From Oligoflexia bacterium (GTDB taxonomy: Bacteria; Bdellovibrionota; Bdellovibrionia; Bdellovibrionales; UBA1609), in the NCBI GenBank assembly GCA_026914095.1, contig JAPPIY010000269.1:1-17587 (forward strand): a stretch of DNA of 17,587 bases, read 5' to 3'. Made by a program: the position numbers and the translations under genes. Under the pieces are notes generated by a model, which was not told where the DNA came from, did no database searches, and saw only the letters and a program-made list of their open reading frames with translations. Shown here in pieces: positions 10,301 to 14,930 of the stretch. Each line of letters opens with the position of its first letter. Position 1 is the first letter of the stretch.

Positions 10301-11446
10301 TGGCTTCATTCTTTTGTAAATATCCAAAAGGGCTTCTTCCCTGGTATTGACAGAATCTATTTTAAGAGTGTTAGATAAATAAGGTCCTGAAACAAAACTT
10401 TCAAAAAATATCACCTTAAATTTTTTTATTCTCAGCTGAACAGCTTTTTCTATAAGCTCTGTCGTTAGCATTTCGTTGGATTCACACAAAACCTCGCCGG
10501 TGTTAGGATCAACAAGAGGCTCTGCCAAAACACTGTTCTGCAAATCTTCGTGTTTAATCTCCATCTCTTTTATGCCAGCTGTTTTAACCCTTTTTCTAAT
10601 AGATCTTGTTATTCTGCGTCCGGCCCGAACAACAATATTTCCCTCTTTATCTTTTATGTCCCTGTTAATTCTTTGGCCTTCCATCTCATCGATGTTAAAA
10701 GTTCTGACAAGCTGTTTATTTTTTAAAAACACTTTATCCACATAATGAAACTTTTTTAAAATCTCATCAGAAGACAAGCCTAAAGCTTTTAAAAATATGG
10801 TTGCGGGAAATTTTCTTTTTCTATCAATTCTGACATTGATAGTGTCTTTTTGATCAAACTCAAAATCCAGCCAAGAGCCTCTATAAGGTATAAAGCGGGC
10901 CGAATAAATGTATTTCCCGCTGGCGCTGGCTTTTCCGCCATCATGATCAAAAAAGACACCAGGAGAGCGGTGAATTTGAGAAACAACCACACGCTCGGTT
11001 CCGTTAATAATAAAAGAGGCATGATCTGTCATTAAGGGAATATCACTTAAATAAACCTCTTGCTCTTTGACATCACGAATGGTTTTCTCTTTTCCCTCTT
11101 CCCCCGGCTCAAAAATAATTAAGCGAAAAGTCACTTTTAAAGGGGAGGCATAAGTCATACCCCGCTTTTGCAGGCATTCTCTGACATCATATTTAGGATG
11201 GGATAAACTGTACTGAATAAACTCCAAGCTAACTGTGTTATTGTAATCTGAAATAGGGAAAACAGATTTAAAAACAGCTTGCAGGCCAACATTTTTCCTT
11301 TTTCCCGGCGGAATACTCTTTTGTAAAAATTTTTCATAAGAGGAATTTTGAAGCTGTATCAAATTGGGAACCTCTACAAATTTTGTCATGGTTCCAAAAC
11401 TTTTGCGAAACCTGAGATTAGAGCCTACAAGAGAGAGTTTTTTCAT
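7298..11446 (-). CDS. rpoB: DNA-directed RNA polymerase subunit beta
   Basis: The other large catalytic subunit of RNA polymerase, 1382 residues, as expected for alphaproteobacteria. Family landmarks include NGTERVVVSQIHRSPGVFFD (148-167), the rifampicin-binding cluster beginning GSSQLSQFMDQTNPLAEITH (518-537), then PIETPEGPNIGLIAS, SGRHGNKGVIS and the C-terminal GGQRLGEMEVWAIEAYGA. In the rifampicin cluster, the positions equal to E. coli Ala532 and Leu533 are Thr543 and Phe544 (RRISTFGPGGL). The ATG at 11446 has a modest AGGAT upstream, and the start matches the family N-terminus. It lies 95 bases after rplL and overlaps rpoC by 4 bases, so the three genes form one operon. Confidence 0.98.
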   Translation of the reverse strand: MKKLSLVGSNLRFRKSFGTMTKFVEVPNLIQLQNSSYEKFLQKSIPPGKRKNVGLQAVFKSVFPISDYNNTVSLEFIQYSLSHPKYDVRECLQKRGMTYASPLKVTFRLIIFEPGEEGKEKTIRDVKEQEVYLSDIPLMTDHASFIINGTERVVVSQIHRSPGVFFDHDGGKASASGKYIYSARFIPYRGSWLDFEFDQKDTINVRIDRKRKFPATIFLKALGLSSDEILKKFHYVDKVFLKNKQLVRTFNIDEMEGQRINRDIKDKEGNIVVRAGRRITRSIRKRVKTAGIKEMEIKHEDLQNSVLAEPLVDPNTGEVLCESNEMLTTELIEKAVQLRIKKFKVIFFESFVSGPYLSNTLKIDSVNTREEALLDIYKRMKPGEPAILSAAEFYFKNLFFQEGSYDLGEVGRIKINHRFGFSDIPETQGTLTNKDIVRVLKHLIDLRNGKGKVDDIDHLGNRRVRSVGELLENQYRIGLVRMERVIRERMSLQDKDTMMPQDLINAKSVSAVVKEFFGSSQLSQFMDQTNPLAEITHKRRISTFGPGGLTRERAGFEVRDVHPTHYGRICPIETPEGPNIGLIASMATYARINEYGFIETPYRVVKDGHITDEVRYYSALEEQSHTISQARFNFNDMQKDSFLTSRVDGEYKTVRKEDVDLMDVSPGQLVSIAAALIPFLEHDDANRALMGSNMQRQAVPLMITAAPLVGTGMEKLVAQDSGNSVVCRQAGLVEDVSAGRIVVRRLTKAGKKGSSVDIYDLIKYQRTNQNTCFNQKPIVRVGDRLEKGDVIADGLAMDMGELALGRNVTVAFTPWAGYNFEDSILISEKLIKNDVYTSIHIEEFECLARDTKLGSEEITADIPNVGEEALKNLDDSGIVRIGAKVKTGDILVGKVTPKAESQLSPEKKLVLAIFGEKAGDVKDTSLRVSSGVSGTVIDTQIYTRDGVEKSQRLKSIISEKEDRLKKDREIQKKALKNNALDQIKDLVVGEKSSDILLNDDGSEELLPKNHKITEEDIKKIPFELLAYIPLKKESLAEELSKIMDECQTQLEALETLYKERVNRLYAGEELMPGVIKMIKVYVAVKRKVEVGDKFSGRHGNKGVISKILPEEDMPYLANGRPVDMVLNPLGVPSRMNIGQVLETHLGWAALNLGQQIQKYIDDFKENEARETLKRIYLNDKRISEKIDQADEDSIKRLVEKASHGVHVATPVFDGAKEEEVKNILKHAELSETGQTVLFDGRTGEPFEMPVTVGVLYMLKLHHLVEEKIHARSIGPYSLVSQQPLGGKSQFGGQRLGEMEVWAIEAYGAAYCLQEFLTVKSDDVAGRVRMYEGIVRGDNTLEPGIPESFNVLVNEMKSLGLNVEMFESDVLTDSLAEEEEDKE

Positions 11447-11541
11447 TCAGCCATCCTATTTGTTCATCAATTTTTCTTCAAAAAAACTAAGCCCCCTCCT
11501 CCTAAAAAGCAAGGAGCTATAAAAATAACACTCTATAAGTT
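11447..11541 (-). other. rplL-rpoB intergenic region with a short hairpin
   Basis: The 95-base gap contains, in the minus-strand RNA, GCTCCT and AGGAGG arms around a U-rich loop (about 11497-11521), followed by GGGGGC and later a T-run. In many bacteria the rplL-rpoB gap holds a partial terminator or RNase III site that lowers polymerase-subunit expression relative to L7/L12. This hairpin is a candidate for that role but is weak. Confidence 0.3.
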
Positions 11542-11925
11542 TTATTTAATTTCAACCTTAGCGCCAGCTTTTTCTAAAGCCGTTTTTATTTTATCAGCTT
11601 CCTCTTTAGATACAGCCTTTTTAACAGGCTTTGGAGCCGATTCCACAAGGTCTTTAGCTTCTTTGAGTCCTAAACTTGTAACCGAGCGAACCTCTTTGAT
11701 CACAGCAATTTTATTACTTCCAACACTGGCTAAAGTGACATCAAATTCTGTCTTTTCCTCTGCGGGCGCGCCCTCAACAGCTCCCATGCCAGTTGAGGCA
11801 ACGGCGACAGGAGCTGTCGCAGAAACACCCCACTTTTCTTCCAGATCTTTTATGAGACCCGCTAACTCAATCACCGGCATTTGAGAAAGATAATCTATCA
11901 CTTGCTCTTTTTTTAGTTCTGGCAT
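11542..11925 (-). CDS. rplL: 50S ribosomal protein L7/L12
   Basis: Ribosomal stalk protein that recruits translation GTPases. At 127 residues it is full length. Residues 1-33 form the N-terminal dimerisation domain, followed by an Ala/Val/Gly-rich hinge (about 36-57). The C-terminal factor-binding domain (58-127) has the conserved segment EVRSVTSLGLKEAKDLVE. A strong GGAGG Shine-Dalgarno lies 7 bases before the ATG. It is the first gene of the rplL-rpoB-rpoC unit here. rplJ (L10), which normally precedes it and binds its product, is not in the window; mobile elements and then the protease gene lie upstream. Confidence 0.97.
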   Translation of the reverse strand: MPELKKEQVIDYLSQMPVIELAGLIKDLEEKWGVSATAPVAVASTGMGAVEGAPAEEKTEFDVTLASVGSNKIAVIKEVRSVTSLGLKEAKDLVESAPKPVKKAVSKEEADKIKTALEKAGAKVEIK

Positions 11926-11997
11926 TTCTATCCTCCAAGTTTATTTTATTGATTTTTCCGTAAATATAAGACTTTTTTATACTTTAATCCATAACCC

Positions 11998-12024
11998 TTT
12001 ATAATAGTCAGACTCAGCTGTCAA
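11998..12024 (-). promoter_or_regulatory. Candidate promoter for rplL-rpoB-rpoC
   Basis: On the minus strand TTGACA (12019-12024, a perfect -35) is followed after 15 bases by TATAAA (11998-12003). The spacing is short for sigma-70 but tolerable. It lies about 72 bases before the rplL start, on the rplL side of the MITE, so the operon would not depend on the mobile elements for transcription. Confidence 0.45.
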
Positions 12025-12030
12025 GCCTAT

Positions 12031-12144
12031 TTATAATATTTTAGGAATTATATACATGACTCCCCAAACTTCAAGGCTTTGTGGCTTTTTCTCTGAAGAA
12101 AACGACTCTAAGCGCTTCAAACTTTTACCTTTATTCTGTTTCAT
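12031..12144 (-). CDS. Possible 37-aa ORF within the MITE
   Basis: A 37-codon reading frame begins with ATG at 12144, behind a very good AAGGAG (12151-12156, 6-base spacing). It runs out through the MITE's left terminal repeat and stops just outside it. The start of the peptide is basic and polar (MKQNKGKSLKRLESF) and the end is encoded by the terminal repeat (MYIIPKIL). I do not recognise a family. It may be a remnant of the 5' end of a gene from a parent element, or chance. Only the ribosome-binding site argues for translation. Confidence 0.22.
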   Translation of the reverse strand: MKQNKGKSLKRLESFSSEKKPQSLEVWGVMYIIPKIL

Positions 12145-12213
12145 AGTAAACTCCTTAAAATCCTTATATTTAAAGGCTTTTGGAGTTTTTTGGGGAGTCA
12201 AGTATATAATTCC
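12044..12213. mobile_element. 170-bp MITE with IS1595-type ends
   Basis: The ends are inverted repeats: GGAATTATATACATGACTCC on the left and GGAATTATATACTTGACTCC on the right (read inward), continuing CCAAA, with one mismatch in about 25 bases. The first 18 bases of the right end equal those of the nearby IS1595 transposon. TAATATTTTA flanks both sides (12034-12043 and 12214-12223). This can be read as an 8-bp target duplication (AATATTTT) if the ends include one more base, or as a longer repeat in AT-rich DNA. There is no transposase, so it is non-autonomous. Confidence 0.75.
12047..12074 (-). promoter_or_regulatory. Outward-facing promoter-like sequence in the MITE left end
   Basis: Reading on the minus strand out of the MITE toward rplL, TTGAAG (12069-12074) and TATAAT (12047-12052) are separated by 16 bases. 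The TATAAT is part of the terminal repeat. It could add transcription to rplL-rpoB-rpoC; activity is inferred from the boxes only. Confidence 0.4.
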
Positions 12214-12446
12214 TAATATTTTATAATATTTTGATATTTAGCCAGCCAAGATTTCCATCAAGGCCTTTAAATACAGGGTTTCAAGAGTTTATTATGAGGT
12301 AAAAAAAATGTGATTTTATAAGTGTTTATAGATTTATATAAAGGCTTAGAAGTCTTTAGGGCTTGATTTTATAGGCTTTTAACTCAACGCAGTTAAGGAG
12401 TATAGAATTGTTTTAATCACTCTTTTAGCAAAAGCCGCTTATCTGA
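12214..12446. other. AT-rich spacer between MITE and transposon, no gene seen
   Basis: This 233-bp stretch is very AT-rich, with the motif TATAATATTTT repeated near the MITE. I see no reading frame with a credible start, no RNA gene and no trace of rplJ. The last 8 bases, TTATCTGA (12439-12446), are the left copy of the transposon's target duplication. Confidence 0.5.
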
Positions 12447-12492
12447 GGAATTATATACTTGACTAAAGTAAATAAAGCCCTAAAATAGTTTT

Positions 12493-12621
12493 ATGAAAGA
12501 GTTTGAGGCTTTTATTCAAAGGATACTTTCCTACAAATATACGCCTAAAAAGAAAGTGAAAAAGCCTAGAAAAGAGACTGAAAAGACTAAGAAACAGCTT
12601 AATAATAAGTCTAAGCTTTAA
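12493..12621 (+). CDS. Possible small basic protein near transposon left end
   Basis: A 42-codon frame starts at ATG 12493, 46 bases inside the left end, and gives a lysine-rich peptide beginning MKEFEAFIQRILSYKYTPKK. The strong lysine bias and low complexity (KKKVKKPRKE) would fit a small nucleic-acid-binding or disordered peptide, but no family is recognised. The ribosome-binding site is poor. Its stop overlaps by 4 bases the end of the convergent coiled-coil gene. The TTGACT in the terminal repeat could act as -35, but the -10 (AAAATA) is weak. It could equally be chance. Confidence 0.25.
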   Translation: MKEFEAFIQRILSYKYTPKKKVKKPRKETEKTKKQLNNKSKL

Positions 12622-13169
12622 GGGCTTGCTAATCCTCTTTTTATAAAGGCTTTTCTTTCTTCTTTTAATAAAGTCATTTCTTCTCTTAATTCTGCAATTT
12701 CTTGCTTCATTATTTTTCTTTCCCTAACAAGTTTTTTTGCTTGAGCAGTGGCAAGGCGGACAGCTTGCTTTTTTTTCTTTATTTGCTCTTCTAAAATAGC
12801 CAGTTCGTTTTTTTTATTGCCTCTTTGGGTTATATCACTGCCTAAAAGAAAACCACTAGCAAGAGCAGAGACTTCAGATGATACGCCTGCAAGCCTTTTC
12901 TTTAATTTATCCCTTTTTGCTATATCCTCTTTAAGCTGTAGTTTTAAAGCTTTGGCTTCTTTAATTAAAGCCCTTGCTGTTTCCAAATCCTCTTCTCTCT
13001 TCTTTTCAAGGGCATAAACTTTTTCTCTATATTCTTTTAATTCCTGCCTCATTTTTTTTGACTCACTTCTAAAGTCTTTTGAAACATTCTGATCTAAGGC
13101 TTTTTTGGATACGCTTTTGTCTTCAGATACATTATGGATATTTACATCCGCAACATTCGCAAAGACCAA
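12618..13169 (-). CDS. Coiled-coil passenger protein, probably exported; start unclear
   Basis: The readable frame encodes 183 residues from a TTG. From about residue 30 to the end it is rich in Lys, Glu, Arg and Leu with heptad character, broken near 95-112 by a more apolar stretch (SSEVSALASGFLLGS). I recognise no family. The TTG at 13169 is doubtful: the same frame reads upstream as CYVLLIFFPILVFA followed by NVADVN, a convincing signal-peptide core and cleavage site. That frame meets a stop at about 13214 with no ATG, GTG or TTG before the hydrophobic stretch. A GTG at 13200 is in another frame and would join if the T6 run at 13175-13180 were one base shorter. The gene may have lost its start or use a rare start codon. 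It is divergent from the next passenger gene. Confidence 0.6.
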   Translation of the reverse strand: MVFANVADVNIHNVSEDKSVSKKALDQNVSKDFRSESKKMRQELKEYREKVYALEKKREEDLETARALIKEAKALKLQLKEDIAKRDKLKKRLAGVSSEVSALASGFLLGSDITQRGNKKNELAILEEQIKKKKQAVRLATAQAKKLVRERKIMKQEIAELREEMTLLKEERKAFIKRGLASP

Positions 13170-13208
13170 AATAGGAAAAAATATTAGTAAAACATAACAC
13201 TGGTTTAA

Positions 13209-13259
13209 TTATCGGAGGCCAGAAAAGAAACTTTAAGATTTTTATAATATTTCCGATAA
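13209..13259. repeat. Inverted repeat upstream of the coiled-coil passenger
   Basis: TTATCGGA (13209-13216) and TCCGATAA (13252-13259) are perfect 8-base inverted arms separated by 35 bases. They lie between the two divergent passenger genes, in what should be the promoter or leader of the minus-strand gene. They could form an RNA hairpin or be paired operator half-sites. Confidence 0.4.
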
Positions 13260-13289
13260 AAAAGTTAAATTAAGTGGTCAAAAAGCTAT

Positions 13290-13318
13290 TTGACAAAAAC
13301 TAGCCTTTAGACTAATAT
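13290..13318 (+). promoter_or_regulatory. Near-consensus promoter for the small membrane protein
   Basis: TTGACA (13290-13295) and TAATAT (13313-13318) are separated by exactly 17 bases, close to the sigma-70 ideal. They lie about 50 bases before the ATG of the gene at 13369. Confidence 0.65.
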
Positions 13319-13333
13319 TAAAGTAACTGGACT

Positions 13334-13350
13334 TCTCTATAATATAGAGA
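13334..13350 (+). promoter_or_regulatory. Palindrome in the leader of the small membrane protein gene
   Basis: TCTCTAT-aat-ATAGAGA is a perfect 7-base inverted repeat just downstream of the expected transcription start of the 13290-13318 promoter. It could be an operator, or an RNA hairpin before the ribosome-binding site. Its role is inferred from position. Confidence 0.4.
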
Positions 13351-13368
13351 GGCAATAAAAAAAGGATA

Positions 13369-13626
13369 ATGCTGATAAGTAGTGAAACTATGACAAAACT
13401 TAAAGACTGGGGAAGCCTAGTTATTGCTTTGCTCGCTTTTTTGGGGATTATTCATTGGATTTTAACCCCTATTAAAGAAGATATATCAGAAATAAAAAAC
13501 AATCATCTTACCCATATAGAAGAGAGATTAAATAATCTTGAAAAAGGACAAGTCAGACTTGAAACAAATTTAGAATACATAAAAAAAGATATATCAGAAA
13601 TAAAAGATATTGTTTCAAAGCAATAA
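13369..13626 (+). CDS. Small membrane-anchored coiled-coil passenger protein
   Basis: This 85-residue protein has one strong hydrophobic segment (about 15-33, GSLVIALLAFLGIIHWIL) followed by a charged amphipathic coiled coil (about 36-85). The architecture is like small phage XhlA/hemolysin-type or similar single-span proteins, but sequence membership is uncertain. KEDISEIK near residue 36 and KKDISEIK near residue 72 are encoded by almost identical 24-base stretches (13474-13497 and 13582-13605), an internal duplication 36 codons apart. AGGA lies 2 bases before the ATG, which is close; a second ATG at 13390 is an alternative start. It has its own strong promoter and faces the transposase convergently inside the transposon. 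Its function in the element is unknown. Confidence 0.7.
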   Translation: MLISSETMTKLKDWGSLVIALLAFLGIIHWILTPIKEDISEIKNNHLTHIEERLNNLEKGQVRLETNLEYIKKDISEIKDIVSKQ

Positions 13627-13677
13627 ACTATCTAGTAAGCTTCTCATAAGTCAGCCTTTTGTCTGTAGCTCCCCGAA

Positions 13678-14518
13678 TTAAAGACTTAATCCTTTGTCTA
13701 GTCTAAAGCCAAACTCGTTTATGTATCGGTGTAAGTGTTTCTTAGACCAGTGATGATAAACTCCTTTATAACCTCTTTTCATAACAGACCAGACACTTTC
13801 AAGGTCATTAGTGGTTTTAGAAGTTAAAGGACAAACATAAATGCCTTCAGAGTGCTTTACTTTAGAATGGTTAAAAAGCTTATCAAGCCCTTTATAACCT
13901 TTATACTCATCTGTCATTATATTAGAGCCAGCCTCTACATTTTTAACTATATTGCCTTGTAAGGTCTTTTTTATTAGGGCTGTTGATAATATGAAATTTT
14001 AACTGGTTTTCAGCCTTAATACCTTGAACCATAATCTTATCAGCTTGCCAGTTTTTCTTTCTTTTATTCTTATGCCTATTTTTGTTTTTACCGCCAAAGT
14101 AAGTCTCATCACTTTTTACATCACCTGAAAGCTTAAAACTCCCAGACTTACTGGCTTCTCTTAATCTATGAAGCATAAACCAAGCTGATTTTTGAGTTAT
14201 CCCTAACTGCTTAGAAAGCTGTAAGCTGGACACTCCTTTTCTTGAAGTTTGAAGCAAATAACTAGCATATAACCACTTTTGAAGAGGAATCCTTGAGCGG
14301 TGGAAAATTGTATTTGTTCGGACATTAAATTGCTTTTTGCAGTCATTACAATAATGAAAGCCTGTTTTCTTATTCTTCTTAGAAACTTCATCAGAACCAC
14401 AAAAACCGCATTTTATCCCATTTTTCCATATATTTCTCTCTAAAAACTTGAGACATTTAAACTCTGTATTGAACTTCTTTAAAAATTCATAACTACTTAA
14501 TACTACTACTTTTTTCAT
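13678..14518 (-). pseudogene. IS1595-family (ISXO2-like) transposase, frameshifted
   Basis: DDE-type transposase of about 280 codons split into two frames. The 5' part (14518-13943) has a zinc ribbon (Cys37, Cys40, Cys57, Cys60), a helix-turn-helix region (about 95-120) and the first catalytic Asp137 in SDETYFGG. The 3' part, including the 79-residue frame from 13917, has the second Asp (MTDEYKGY), a probable Glu (DLESVWS) and the typical end YINEFGFR. The frames join if one base is removed from the A6 run at 13967-13972: the text then reads NSPN-KKTLQGNIVKNV-EAGSNIMTDEY. This is a +1 change, so not the classical -1 slippage site of many IS elements; mutation, sequencing error or transcriptional slippage are all possible. 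The start has a perfect AGGAGG 5 bases upstream and a promoter at the right end. Confidence 0.85.
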
Positions 14519-14541
14519 TCTTTCCTCCTGCTTATAATTTA

Positions 14542-14570
14542 AGTATATAACAGGATTTTACTTTAGTCAA
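14542..14570 (-). promoter_or_regulatory. Transposase promoter, -35 within the terminal repeat
   Basis: On the minus strand TTGACT (14565-14570, in the inverted end) and TATACT (14542-14547) are 17 bases apart, a good sigma-70 promoter directly upstream of the transposase. Transposase binding to the end could autoregulate it. Confidence 0.6.
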
Positions 14571-14592
14571 GTATATAATTCTCCTTATCTGA

Positions 14593-14930
14593 AGATTTTA
14601 GGCTTTTATTTATAAATTTTTAGTTGGTTAAACTTTTAATTTTCCATAAAATAGCTGGAATTAGGTGTATGGGGCAATTCAAGTGAAGCTTTCCGCTTCC
14701 GCGAGAACAAGCTTCTGTGAATTTATGACTTTAAGTGAATAATATTTACAAGAAAGCCGATTAACAGGCTCAAATCAAAAGCTTGCAAATAAGCTTTCAA
14801 AATTCAGTCCTGGGTTTTGCCACAAAGCGGTGTTGCGCTCAAACTCGCGCTTGTTTTGCCAGTTTATTTGCAAGCTTTGGAATAAAAATCACAGTTTAAA
14901 CAATAAACAAACTTTTTCAAAACCGATTAT
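14593..14930. other. Non-coding region between transposon and protease gene
   Basis: No gene is visible in these 338 bases. GAAGCTT (14685-14691) and AAGCTTC (14709-14715) can form a 7-bp hairpin with a 17-base loop. A larger inverted repeat lies at 14778-14878 and is listed separately. Either may end the minus-strand protease transcript, although neither is a classical terminator. Confidence 0.5.
14778..14878. repeat. 101-bp inverted-repeat element downstream of the protease
   Basis: AAAGCTTGCAAATAA (14778-14792) is exactly complementary to TTATTTGCAAGCTTT (14864-14878). Inside are a second partial copy of the arm (AAGCTTTC, 14791-14798), a direct repeat GTTTTGCCA (14815-14823 and 14853-14861) and GC-richer text with GCGCTC/GCGCTT. 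It could be a small mobile palindrome, a structured RNA or the 3' end of the protease transcript. Confidence 0.5.

Larger units (their letters stand above)
12447..14584. mobile_element. IS1595-family transposon with passenger genes
   Basis: The boundaries come from inverted ends sharing GAATTATATACTTGACTAAA followed by GTAAA (25 bases): GG precedes AATTATATAC at 12447, and GGAG precedes it at the right end, read inward from 14584. An exact 8-bp direct repeat TTATCTGA flanks the element (12439-12446 and 14585-14592). Eight-base duplications and GG ends suit the IS1595 family, as does the zinc-ribbon/ISXO2-like transposase inside. The element is 2138 bp, about twice a simple member, because it carries two clear passenger genes. 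Passenger genes are known in some IS1595 subgroups. The transposase is frame-broken, so this copy is probably not autonomous now; the intact duplication suggests fairly recent arrival. Confidence 0.85.

Noticed and set aside
4134..11884. Numerous open frames antisense to, or out of frame with, rpoC, rpoB and rplL
   Set aside because: All lie over highly conserved coding sequence and show no independent motifs or start signals.
13967..13972. Classical -1 programmed frameshift for the transposase
   Set aside because: Joining the frames needs a +1 change, and the run is not in the phase of an A_AAA_AAG slippery heptamer.
12447..14584. Passenger genes as an independent insertion beside a simple IS
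   Set aside because: The only inverted ends and the 8-bp duplication enclose both passengers together with the transposase.
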